Of a DNA stretch of 15,191 bases, positions 1 to 8,661 are shown piece by piece; the stretch's first letter is position 1, and each line of letters begins with the position of its first letter. A program made the position numbers and the translations under genes. Source of the stretch: Pseudoneurospora amorphoporcata (lineage: Eukaryota; Ascomycota; Sordariomycetes; Sordariales; Sordariaceae); the NCBI GenBank assembly GCA_033297205.1, contig MU859450.1:1-15191 (forward strand), written 5' to 3'. The notes below the pieces were generated by a model, which was not told where the DNA came from, did not search any database, and saw only the letters and a list, made by a program, of their open reading frames with translations.

Positions 1-928
1 TCCCGTCTTATGTACCTATGCCACGCCGTCGTCGCAGGCACGACTTATTATCTAGTATTGGTAGAACGTAGTCGAAAAATTCATCATCATCATCACCTAG
101 CCTCCTCCACAAAAGCCCATTGCGAAAGACACTGGTCCACAGGCCCAGGGCTTTTCTCACCGCTGATAGGGGAGATTGCCCATCGCTTCAGAACTCCCAT
201 CATTTCGGATTTCCCTCCCCCAGCATCGTGTTTTTCACTGCTAGCTGTTTGAGGCAAGGTCTGAGAAGGACGGACGGAAGACCGAGGTTGCCGAACACAG
301 AAGGCCTCTTGCACAACGCTGGACGAGAAAGGAGAGAGAGGACCGGCCGCCCAAGTCAACGCCGACGATCTCGACCGCAACGGGACAAACGACAAAAGTC
401 ACCAACGCACCGTGGAGTTATAAAGCATATCGTGTCCCATGTTTGGTGCGTGGTGGACGGCGAATGAACAATTCCGCGCTTCGGTAGCTGCCGATAGGTT
501 GGCATATCGACATTAACGACTTTTGGAACTTATTGACGGCTTTCTCCTCCAGCATCGAGAAAGGAAATTGAAACTTGGCCGAACTTGCTCCCCGGAGCAC
601 AGACGATCCGACACCCAACCCAACGATCCCTTGGCACCGGCGGCCGTCCTATCTTGCCGCCGACGACAAATCCCCTGAGCAGCGTTGCATTGCAGTGTCA
701 CGGTGACCGCAGCGCAAGCCCTGCATGACTTCATCACCCTACCTTATCTTGAAGCGATATGTAGCTGAAACTGCCTACAAGTGTCTCTCGGCAGATTCCT
801 TTCCCGACCTTTTCTTTCGGTCCTTCTACTGTGTAGCTTGGTCAAACTTTTGGCGGATTTCATTCCGCCCATGGGACAATCGATTATTCGGAAATCGGAA
901 CTTATAAACCACTGTACCTTTCTCCACC

Positions 929-1237
929 ATGCTAGCCAAGCTGTGTCTCGGCGCCAAGTCATGGTCCAAACCCAAGTCGCTCCTCTCCAACAGTTTCAAA
1001 CACAACTTCACCAAAAATCACTGCTTCGAAAAGCTGACTTCACCAGTAAACTCAGCGCGCCCAAAAGGGGGATTTGTGCTCGGGTTAGCTATATGCTGGG
1101 TTGTGGTGAAATTGATCCGGCGGTTTTGTGAAGAAAACCGCAGGTACTTGAGTTTCTGGCTTGCAAGAGGTGGGCGGAAAAGGTACATGTGGTTTATATA
1201 TTCCGAATATTCACTGCCGCCCATGGTCGCCCACTGA
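929..1237 (+). CDS. Possible small single-span protein (weak ORF)
   Basis: A 102-codon frame starts in a good context (CCACC before the ATG). The first ~40 codons favour C or G in third position (GCC, AAG, CTC, TCC, AAC, TTC), as real fungal genes do. The N-terminal 45 residues are basic and lack Asp; they are followed by a hydrophobic stretch at about residues 48-66 that could span a membrane, then an Arg-rich tail. The layout would suit a small mitochondrial membrane protein, but this is inference. Against it, I recognise no family, the later codons lose the bias, antisense frames overlap, and a TATAAA sits only about 20 bp before the ATG, leaving little room for a leader. It may well be a chance frame. 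Confidence 0.18.
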   Translation: MLAKLCLGAKSWSKPKSLLSNSFKHNFTKNHCFEKLTSPVNSARPKGGFVLGLAICWVVVKLIRRFCEENRRYLSFWLARGGRKRYMWFIYSEYSLPPMVAH

Positions 1238-1257
1238 CACGCCCACGGGCACATTTA

Positions 1258-1325
1258 CTTTACCGTGTCCTCCTCTTCTTCTTTTTTCCCTTTACCTGCC
1301 CTTCTTCACTTCTTCTCCATCCTCG
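1258..1325 (+). promoter_or_regulatory. CT-rich tract, promoter or leader-like
   Basis: The + strand is strongly pyrimidine-rich here, with runs of TCTTCTTC and CCTTTACC. Such tracts are typical of core promoters and 5' leaders of filamentous ascomycete genes. The only ATG frame soon after it (1354) ends after 25 codons, so the tract is not attached to an evident gene. It may drive a non-coding transcript or be plain low-complexity sequence. Confidence 0.3.
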
Positions 1326-1683
1326 GCTCGACACCTTGAAAAAGGTCTAGCTCATGACGTGGACCCCGAGTGGCAGACTTTCAGCGAAAACTTTTCAGTG
1401 TTCATCCATCACCTCTAGCCAAATCCGTTAGGTCCTCCTATCCTCTTTACCTGCATTGGCCTGCGGCACTTACTGTAATATCCCCTCGTGTGGGTCACTG
1501 CATGGTCTTGTGGTCTTGGGTAGGCAAATCGCTCCGGCATCCCACCACAGGCGTAGACAAATACTACTACACTAGCTCTTCACGGAATAGCCTCGGCCGC
1601 TGCTTGACCCTTTCCCTCGATTTCAGGTTCCTCATTCTCCTGGCTTCAGCAACGATCATGAAGTGTTTGTGAGAATGCCCAGG

Positions 1684-1704
1684 AATGCCATGGGCTATGG
1701 CATT
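1684..1704. repeat. Perfect 8-bp hairpin
   Basis: AATGCCAT at 1684-1691 is the exact reverse complement of ATGGCATT at 1697-1704, with a 5-base loop. No gene lies nearby, and the role is unknown; it may be chance. Confidence 0.5.
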
Positions 1705-3079
1705 TCCGACATACACTATTATAACGTTGACCTCGGGAATGCTTCTTCCCTGGTGCCTCTTATTTAACGGCGTGGTTCATTTCGTACAAGTTTTATGTTT
1801 CCCGCTTTGATTTTTACGCCTACATTATTCACATGGGTGTCAAGCTTTAAGACATAGACTTTCACATCTAATAATCAGCTCAACAAGGTTGCGAGTGGAA
1901 CCAAAAAACGCAAATGACTCGGTGATCGAGTTTCGTAAAACGGTTCATGCATTGCCAAAGAACCTTAAAAGGTCTGGGCAGCTGGTAGTTTGCACTCCAA
2001 GAAGGAAGATCCAGGTCAAAAAGCACAAATGGCAAGAGACGTTGCAGCTCATCGACCTTGCCGGAGTTTCCAGCCAAAAGAACCCGTTCTTGGCTACTAT
2101 AATGGATCCCGAGGGCCCCGTGGCATCACATACGCTACATAATAGGACAGTGACTAGGTAGACCAAAGGTGATTTGGCTGCTCACCTAACTACTCCGCTA
2201 TTCTAGGCCCTCTCGGGCACAACTTTGGAACCATCCTAAACTCTCCCTACGTGCCGGAACCAGTCCTTCACCTTCGCTACTGTCTTGTCTTTCCCTACAG
2301 AAGAACACCGGGAGCAGAAGCGCAGGCGCCCGAGTTGTAATCCAAGCGGGTATCTCATCCTCACCAACCCACCACCAAGCCCATCTCGTACACTACACCA
2401 GGTGCGGGCCGCAGTATTACGCCATACGGAAGGTCAATCTTCTTCTGCTAGGTAGACTCTTCTGTCCATCTCCGCTGCAGCCAAGCTGGCGCCAGGTCCG
2501 GCACAGCAGCCCACCGGAAACAGACCTCCCGTACGGGTCCTTAACGTTAGCCATCATCATCCCCTGCAGGACAAGCAACGCGCTGGTACAAGGCTGGTTC
2601 CTCCCCCGCGCTGTTCATTCGCTTCAAGCTGGAGTTGCTGCATGTGATGTTACATGTAGGCCCTCCCCGATAGCTTTCCTCCCTCACTCATCTTGTTAGC
2701 AATTAACACCTGCTTCTACTGGATCTGTTAAGACGGACCGACTCCTGGCCTGCCCCTAGATAGAATAGGGCAGCGGAGACTGGGGACACTGAGCGTCAAC
2801 AAATTTTGGTGGTGGGTTGGTGATGAAGGCCAAATCTCTTATGTAAGGTAGCCACACTGCCCACTTACATGTGTTTACATTCTGAGAAGGAATTCAGAAT
2901 TGTATGTTCCCGGCAGGACCCTTGAGGTGGTTGATCCTCGCCCACCCTTCCGGTCATCAGTCTCAATTCGGAGGAGCAAGACCACGGTGATCGACATCAG
3001 ATCTCGCTAGACGGGAGCGACGCCTTCTCCACCTCTCACTAAAAAGCCTGGTTACGTGCATTCGACCACGCGCGCACAC

Positions 3080-3109
3080 AGAGCAGCATTCGATATATAT
3101 TTCTGCTCT
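3080..3109 (+). promoter_or_regulatory. TATA-like core promoter of the 7-TM gene, in an inverted repeat
   Basis: ATATATAT at 3093-3100 lies about 85 bp before the start codon at 3184, a reasonable place for a core promoter. It is flanked by a perfect 7-bp inverted repeat, AGAGCAG (3080-3086) and CTGCTCT (3103-3109). A short CT-rich stretch follows (3103-3140), as expected around a fungal transcription start. No direct evidence of transcription start is available from sequence. Confidence 0.4.
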
Positions 3110-3183
3110 CCTCGCTTTCTGGTCCACACCTCGCTCCCGGTTCCCGGTGCGGCGTAGTTGTGAACCCCCGTCGTCCCGCCAAG

Positions 3184-4496
3184 ATGGGTTGGACATACAA
3201 CACCACAGATCCCGATGCGCCTACAATAGGCCACCAGATCGCGAGCGTTGCCATCGCCCTTACCATTCTCTCCTTGATCACTGTGTGTCTCCGAACCTAT
3301 GTGCGAGCGATTTTGCTCAAGGCCATCGGGTTCGATGACTGGGTTATCATCCTGACATGGATCGCGGCGGCTGGTTTTGCGGTCGTGTCAGCCGTTCGTG
3401 AGTAACTCCTAAGACCACGAGGATCAATCTCGTTCTTTTCTGACAGGTGAATATAGAGACGAAATGGGGCTTAGGATTGGTACATATGGCGGATTTTCCG
3501 GACCAAAATCTGTACCATTTTAATATCGTAAGTGCCTATGGTTGTCAACATGGGACGGGAGCCTGGTAACTAACATTCCTACTCGCAGCTTCAATATATC
3601 GGCGCCCCTTTGTTAGTTTAAACCCATCCTGACGGCTTATAGTTGATGTTCCAGGAACACTGACCTTGAACACAGTTATATCTCGAGTATTTTCGGCTTC
3701 AAGCTCGCCTTGCTCACCTCATACCTTCGTTTTATCCCCAAGGGCATTTACCGGTACATTACCGTCGGCGTCATTATCTCTTGCCTGCTGTTTCATCTGT
3801 CATTCTTGCTGGTCCAGCTTAACCTTTGCCAGCCCGTGGCACGACAATGGGATCAAAGCATCCCGGGCACTTGTCTTAAAGGAGTGCCGTTCTATACTAG
3901 CATGGCGTCGCTGACTATGATTTTCGATGTCATCTCGTAAGTTGCATCCCCAAGTTCTCTCTCTCATCATCACGCGCTAATCCATTGGCCCTTGCAGTAT
4001 GCTTCTCCCATTCCCAGTTCTCCTCGAATCCCAAATCCAGGCGCGGAAAAAGGTCGTTCTCCTTGGAATGTTCGGACTCGGCCTCTTCATCACCGTCATT
4101 CAGATTATCCGCATCCAGACCGTCAAGCGCCTCGTGAACCCAATCGACTCCGCTCCTTTAATCCTTTGGTCGACCGTCGAGAACAACCTCGGTATCATCG
4201 TCACGAACGTCCCAACTCTTGCGCCCTTAATCAAGTACTTCAACGAGAAATCGAGAGCCGGCGGTACCGGAAGCCGAACCCGTGGAACAAGATATCCGAA
4301 CGAGATTGGGTCCCGCTACGCCCTGCAGACGTGGAGGACGGGCAAGAGCAAGGGGTGCGAGAAGTTGGAGAGCATGAACGACATGGACGGCGGAAGTATC
4401 GAGGGCCATGCGAGCAAGGGCGCCAAGAACAGCACCGAGTTTATTCTGGAGGGCGGTATTACGAAGAAGACCGAGGTGGTTATCACGCGAGAATAA
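3184..4496 (+). CDS. 7-TM fungal rhodopsin-domain (Pth11-like) membrane protein
   Basis: Five exons, 3184-3397, 3457-3527, 3589-3611, 3676-3936 and 3998-4496, join in frame to 355 residues plus TAA. Introns are 59, 61, 64 and 61 bp with GTGAGT, GTAAGT, GTTAGT and GTAAGT donors, CTGAC, CTAAC, CTGAC and CTAAT branch sites, and TAG or CAG acceptors. The start ATG has A at -3 and G at +4; no ATG lies upstream in frame. Seven hydrophobic spans are visible at about residues 18-39, 51-71, 96-120, 130-150, 175-198, 209-229 and 243-267. Family hallmarks are the TKWGLGLH-like segment (73-81), LQYIGAPFYISSIFGFKLAL (96-115), the Cys154/Trp161/Cys169 loop, and a charged cytosolic tail. It lacks the Cys-rich CFEM domain that true Pth11 receptors carry. 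Members are predicted surface receptors, mostly of unknown ligand, so a sensing role is inference. The gene ends toward the convergent double-psi barrel gene. Confidence 0.88.
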
Positions 4497-4617
4497 CACG
4501 TTCCTTTTTACCTGGTTGTTTTACAGCGAATACAGCAACAAAAAATATCAATTTTGCAAAAGCGAAAACGATATTCGGACGATTTCGGACGTCAATGTTC
4601 CGAAAATGTTTACATAT

Positions 4618-4619
<2 letters not shown>

Positions 4620-4664
<45 letters not shown>
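4620..4664. repeat. Poly(T) tract of 45 bases
   Basis: An uninterrupted run of 45 T begins about 123 bp after the stop codon of the 7-TM gene. The exact length is prone to sequencing and assembly error. If transcribed with that gene it would be poly(U) in the 3' UTR; on the other strand it reads as a poly(A) tail. Confidence 0.9.
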
Positions 4665-4733
4665 CCAGCAAAGAACAGAGCAACATGGAAGGTAAGGGAA
4701 AGCACCTTATTAACATTTAACCTCGTCGACTGG

Positions 4734-4906
4734 CTTGACTTGACTTGACTTGACCAAGACCACATCATCACCATTACCATCACTACTACTATCACTATCA
4801 CCATCACCATCTTGAGAATGATGAAGTCTGAATAAATGAATGAATGAATAAAGATAAGATAAGATAACTATGCCTCGTACCTCGTACATAAAGAAAATAA
4901 AATAAA
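4734..4906. repeat. Cluster of distinct microsatellites
   Basis: Several different short repeats follow in under 180 bp: CTTGA x4 (4734-4754), an interrupted CAT/CAC/CTA triplet run (4761-4811), TGAA x3 (4834-4849), AGATA x3 (4852-4867), CTCGTAC x2 (4874-4887) and AAAAT x3 (about 4893-4908). They share no unit, so they are not one expanded repeat. Confidence 0.85.
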
Positions 4907-4933
4907 ATACGCAGAGTGGGTGGGGCATTATAC

Positions 4934-4937
<4 letters not shown>

Positions 4938-4976
<39 letters not shown>
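4938..4976. repeat. Second poly(T) tract, 39 bases
   Basis: An uninterrupted run of 39 T lies 273 bp beyond the end of the first tract and in the same orientation. The flanking bases of the two tracts differ on both sides apart from CC directly after each. Confidence 0.9.
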
Positions 4977-5082
4977 CCTATGTTAAGAAACAGTAGGAAG
5001 GAACAACGCAAGTAATAGTTTAAGGACCGGGGGGAAGGGGAGAGGAGTGCATATGATTATGATCTTTGAGAAGAGAAGCAGG

Positions 5083-5115
5083 AAACTACCTACATTACCT
5101 AAGTCTAGGTAGTTT
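5083..5115. repeat. Perfect 10-bp inverted repeat
   Basis: AAACTACCTA (5083-5092) and TAGGTAGTTT (5106-5115) are exact reverse complements with a 13-base loop that itself contains ACCTA. It lies between two convergent genes, where it could fold in either 3' transcript. It also resembles the CCTA/TAGG microsatellites common elsewhere in this window. Confidence 0.5.
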
Positions 5116-5927
5116 AAAGTTGGAACTTGGAACACAAGCCGAGAAAGGGAGATTGTGTTCAATCAATGACAGAGAGATCGATAGATCGATCGATTAAGGC
5201 GCGCGTACCCGTCTATTCAGAAGAAATATCGTGGTGGCTGGGCATAAATAATCCACCTTCTATTCTATTCTATCCACGCGGCGTGATGGCTCGATATGTT
5301 CGATATGCCACGCCAGCTGACGGCAAGGAATGCATTGCATTGCATTGTATGTCAAAGGTTGGAGATAATAAATGACTGAGGTGTCTTCGTGCCCGATGAT
5401 CGTTGAGCTCGGAATCAATCACGTCAGTCGAATCTGCGGCAATGATATGTCAAATTAACATGGAGAAAATCAACTCCCGCTGGACACCTAATGAAATGAA
5501 ATGAAACCCGCCTGATCCCATCCATCCATCCCCGGAAGGTGAGCTTCCTGACGACCTGACCCATAAACCATAACCCATAAACCATAAACCCGCCGAATGC
5601 CACCCCTTGCCCATTGAAGGGCGCCGTCATGTCTATCTGTACAAAGTATACAAACGCAAGAGAAACCCATGATCGCTCGTGCTCGTCAGTCATACCCCGT
5701 CCTGTTCGCCTGTCCCAGTACCAGATTCCCTGATCCATTTCCATAGCCCTTTCTAGCGCCGACCCGTGATATGATGTCCCGTCAAACATAATGAAATCCA
5801 TATTCGATGACCGATCCTGTGCCCAAGTCCTTTTTTCATTGCCATGCACCGTATCCCATAACTATACCATGTAATCCGTATCCGATAATCATACCTCGTA
5901 GATGTAGACCCGAGCCTTACCCAGTTA

Positions 5928-7352
5928 TCACTCTGCAGGCCAAGCCCACCAGCCCTCTCTCCCTCCATCATCCTCTTGGTCCGAATCTGGAAGAACACCG
6001 CCTAAAGTTATGTTGTAGACGGTCTCGAACGCTCCCACCGTCAGATCCAAATCCTCGACCTCTGGACATCTATCCGGTCCGCATCTATCCATCACCTTTG
6101 CCTGAACCCACTCATCCTTCTGCAAGTCCCCTTGTTGTCTAATCAAGATTATGTTTCCACACAGCGGGTTCCTCTTCCACTGGGGATCAAAAGAACCATC
6201 GGGTAGGTTTCGCGGGTGGAGTTTTGCGGAATCACGTTTAGCGGCCTCGTCCCAGATTTTGTAAGAGATGGCAACATCCATTGCGTCCGTTTTGACGTCC
6301 ATGCCGCAAGCACCAACGCGGCTGGAAGGGGAGTAGGACGTGAAGGTCGCTTGATGGACGGTTAGAGGAGGGTCCTCGCCGAGTGGTGACGGGAGGGGAA
6401 TGTCGCTGTCGCTGTCATCGTCTTTGTGGTGGTGTTTGAGTCCAAGTCCCAATCCAAGGCCGAGTGCCAACCCAAGCAGCAAGAGCAGCAGAAGCGGCAG
6501 GAGAAAGAAAAGACAAAACCGCCTTCTGTTCAACCCAAACGGATACCTCTTCTCAGGCGGCAACAGCCTCCGATTAACCCATTTCCTCACCCTCTCTTTC
6601 TCCGTCAGTCTCGGCGGCGGGGGCGGATTCGGAATGCTTCCCAGCGTCGTGACCGTGTGCGTCGGCAGTATTCCTCCTCCTCCCTTGCCATGTCGTTCCG
6701 GATCCAACCCCCCCGCAAAACTATTCCTCCCCATATACCCGAACCCCAAACTCTTTCTCCAGCCCGCACTGATGACCCCGCCATGCTGATCATCGTTGGG
6801 AGACGTGGCCTCCCTGGAGTCCTTCTCCCCTACCGGATCGACCAAACTGAATAGCGAAGGAATGCTCTTGGAGCGCGGCTTGTGCTGCTTCTTGACGAAA
6901 CTCGGTTGCTTCCTCGCTTCGAGGAAGGGAATCGACGAAAGCAAGTTGCGTGTTTGCTGCAGCTTGCCGCGCTTGGGCGGGTTTCGGGGCGTTTCCCATT
7001 CGGGGAGGTAGCGGATGCGTTGCTCGACCTGGTGGCGGGTGTTTGCGATGTACGGTGGTTCTTCTTGTGCTGTTGCCTCTGGGGATGTATCGAGGGGTGG
7101 AAGGGCTGGGAGTGGCCGCGAGGAGACGGCCGTGGGCGCGGGACTGGGGCTGACCATCCTAAGGCCTGCTGCTTGTCCTTGTCCTGGACGCGTGGGAACT
7201 GGGGACATTGGCAAGATGGAGGATATGGGAGAGACGGGCTCTGGGTCTGCATCGTCGGCACGGGAGTAGGTCGTCGGGAAGTCTGGTGGATGGGATTGGA
7301 GTGGCGACGGTAGAGGGATGGGGAGGTCCCTCTCAGATATGTTTGATGCCAT
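5928..7352 (-). CDS. Type II membrane protein with RlpA-like double-psi beta-barrel domain
   Basis: This is one uninterrupted frame of 474 residues. The start has A at -3 and G at +4. Residues 1-278 have no signal peptide and are Pro/Ser/Arg-rich and probably disordered, with a proline run at 243-247 and basic clusters just before the membrane. Residues 279-305 form a single very hydrophobic span ending in alternating Leu-Gly, followed by His and Asp runs. Residues about 333-445 match the double-psi beta-barrel fold of RlpA, barwin and expansin relatives: an ATFTSYSPS opening, Cys349-Gly, NPLCGN with Cys398, then the VMDRCGPDRCPEVEDLDLT signature with Cys424 and Cys429. Basic residues before the span and acidic ones after predict the domain faces outside, toward the wall. 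Free fungal relatives are small secreted proteins that bind polysaccharide or inhibit proteases; activity here is unknown. The last ~25 residues are acidic, ending in a Trp-rich tip. Confidence 0.82.
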   Translation of the reverse strand: MASNISERDLPIPLPSPLQSHPPDFPTTYSRADDADPEPVSPISSILPMSPVPTRPGQGQAAGLRMVSPSPAPTAVSSRPLPALPPLDTSPEATAQEEPPYIANTRHQVEQRIRYLPEWETPRNPPKRGKLQQTRNLLSSIPFLEARKQPSFVKKQHKPRSKSIPSLFSLVDPVGEKDSREATSPNDDQHGGVISAGWRKSLGFGYMGRNSFAGGLDPERHGKGGGGILPTHTVTTLGSIPNPPPPPRLTEKERVRKWVNRRLLPPEKRYPFGLNRRRFCLFFLLPLLLLLLLGLALGLGLGLGLKHHHKDDDSDSDIPLPSPLGEDPPLTVHQATFTSYSPSSRVGACGMDVKTDAMDVAISYKIWDEAAKRDSAKLHPRNLPDGSFDPQWKRNPLCGNIILIRQQGDLQKDEWVQAKVMDRCGPDRCPEVEDLDLTVGAFETVYNITLGGVLPDSDQEDDGGREGWWAWPAE

Positions 7353-7555
7353 CGTGGGCTGTCGCTGTGGTCGTTCGCTTGAAGGAAGATGTAGACTTAA
7401 GGGATAAAGATGGTGGTAACGATGGCGCCGCCCGTGACTGAGTGATTTTGGGTAATGACGATATTGCCTTGAGCTACTCGTCGAATACGAATCCCATATC
7501 GTCTTGTCGTCGTGCCGTGATTACTGATTGTGTTAATAGTGATACTCTTGTTGCA

Positions 7556-7634
7556 GAAAGATAAGCGGAAAGTGCGCAAAGTGTGCAAAGGGAGAAGCGG
7601 GAAAGAGAGAAAGAAGCAAAGGGAAGACGGAGAG
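7556..7634 (-). promoter_or_regulatory. CT-rich promoter/leader of the double-psi barrel gene
   Basis: The + strand is a long purine tract, so on the coding strand this is pyrimidine-rich, 204-282 bp before the start codon at 7352. Filamentous ascomycete genes often have such CT-rich tracts near the transcription start. The exact start site cannot be told from sequence. Confidence 0.4.
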
Positions 7635-7910
7635 CCGTGTCCCGTCACAGACATGGACAGACCGACGCACAGTAACGATGGAATGGTTTCACAAGCAAAG
7701 GCAAGCCAGTCATAGTTGCCATCAGTCGTGCTCGTGCCAGTCACTCACGGCAAGTAAGCAAGTGGTGATGGAATGCGGCCTTGCTCTCTGGACGTTCTGG
7801 ACGAGGGAACCCCGCCGCTTGCGAACTGAGGCGAAAAAAGGCACCACCTACGTAGCGTTCCATTCGGAATCCGGTTGAATCAGTCAGGTCCCGTCAATCA
7901 TTGAGTCGAA

Positions 7911-7957
7911 ACAAAACAAGTCTCGCCCGTCCAGGCACAGGGCGAGACTTATTTTGT
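7911..7957. repeat. Strong hairpin: 18-bp stem, 11-base loop
   Basis: The arms 7911-7928 and 7940-7957 pair at 17 of 18 positions around the loop GTCCAGGCACA. The inner 11 bp (AAGTCTCGCCC with GGGCGAGACTT) are perfect and GC-rich; the outer 7 are AT-rich, with one mismatch. It looks like an intrinsic-terminator hairpin, but in a fungal nuclear genome that role does not apply. It lies about 560 bp upstream of the double-psi barrel start codon. Confidence 0.75.
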
Positions 7958-7979
7958 ACAGGGAAATCCCCGCCTCCGT

Positions 7980-7993
7980 TGTTTCATGTTTCA
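7980..7993 (-). promoter_or_regulatory. Tandem pheromone-response-like motifs (TGAAACA x2)
   Basis: Two TGTTTCA heptamers abut head to tail, so the minus strand, which is the coding strand of the double-psi barrel gene, reads TGAAACATGAAACA. TGAAACA is the known binding site of the yeast mating factor Ste12; its Sordariomycete counterpart is PP-1. A third copy on the + strand lies at 8214-8220. The pair is about 630 bp before the start codon at 7352. Binding is inferred from the motif alone. Confidence 0.4.
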
Positions 7994-8625
7994 GGCCTTG
8001 CATTCCCCGCTATTCGCTCGCGGTACCTGCTGTAGCGTCAACGTTTTAGGGCCTCCGTATGTATACCCTGCGCAACTGCGGCGCTGTCCGGCACTGCCCT
8101 GCCCTGTCCTGCCCTGCCCTGCCACTGATGACTGGCATTTGCCGCGGGGGCGGCGCATGCGCTCGGTGCGGGAAGTGGAAACACTCACAGGTAGGTAGGT
8201 AGGTTGCCAAGAATGAAACATTTCGGCCTGTAGCGGCCGGTAGTTTTGGCTCCACTCTTCTCTTCGGTGTAAGTCAGCGCCTCCACTGTACAGAGTATTA
8301 GCGTTATAACCAGCAATCTGGTTCAATTTCCTGTATGCTTGGGTGAGTGATCTCTCCCCTCCCGTCCCGTCATCAACTCAATGGAACTTCCCGTCCGGCT
8401 CAGGCTGCTAGCTACACCCACCCGTCGTACTACCTGACTTGTACAACCTTTCTGTGCGAATCTGATCATCCTGGAAATTCTGGAACATCCAATGTACTGT
8501 ACGAGATAAAAGCCAGATTACCTACCTAGGTACCCTGTTGATTACGTGCATGATTACCTACCTACCAAGCACAGGCCGAGCGAGCTTTTACCATCTCAAT
8601 GGCACGACTCGCACCGTCGCACGCC

Positions 8626-8661
8626 AGAGGGACCAGAGGGACCAGAGGGACTAGAGGGACC
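8626..8661. repeat. Tandem repeat, four copies of a 9-bp unit
   Basis: AGAGGGACC is repeated four times in a row, with one change (C to T) in the third copy. It lies in a gene-free stretch. Confidence 0.85.

Larger units (their letters stand above)
1..3183. other. Long intergenic region upstream of the 7-TM gene
   Basis: No convincing protein gene is visible in this 3.2-kb stretch. Open frames on both strands are short, overlap each other, and lack domains or clear intron signals. Within it are one weak 102-codon ORF (929-1237), a pyrimidine-rich leader-like tract (about 1258-1325), an 8-bp hairpin (1684-1704) and a TATA-like core just upstream of the 7-TM gene. About 2170-2960 holds no frame of 60 codons or more on either strand. 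A gene made only of very short exons, or a non-coding RNA, cannot be excluded. Confidence 0.6.
4497..5927. other. Spacer between convergent 3' ends, rich in simple repeats
   Basis: Both flanking genes end here, so this region should hold two 3' UTRs and poly(A) sites. AATAAA-type signals occur on the + strand in 4829-4852. No coding sequence is supported; frames in the simple-repeat portion encode only low-complexity peptides. Beyond the poly(T) tracts and microsatellite block, it contains GATC/GATA-like repeats (5168-5192), TGCAT repeats (5332-5348), GAAAT repeats (5491-5507), CATC repeats (5518-5530) and imperfect CCATAAA repeats (5561-5592). Confidence 0.6.

Noticed and set aside
1889..2161. 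A 90-codon + strand frame in the left spacer
   Set aside because: It starts with TTG, not ATG, has no visible splice entry that would supply a start, and overlaps antisense frames.
3992..4720. A 242-codon + strand frame running through exon 5 of the 7-TM gene into the poly(T) tract
   Set aside because: It is a shifted frame of exon 5, highly Arg/Pro-rich, and ends in a poly-Phe run encoded by the T tract. The spliced 7-TM model explains the sequence better.
5561..5592. CCATAAA repeats resembling telomere sequence
   Set aside because: The unit differs from the fungal TTAGGG/CCCTAA repeat and the run is short and irregular, so it is an ordinary microsatellite.
6400..7313. Several + strand frames (129-143 codons) opposite the double-psi barrel gene
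   Set aside because: They are antisense shadows of low-complexity Pro/Ser/Leu codons and have no domains.
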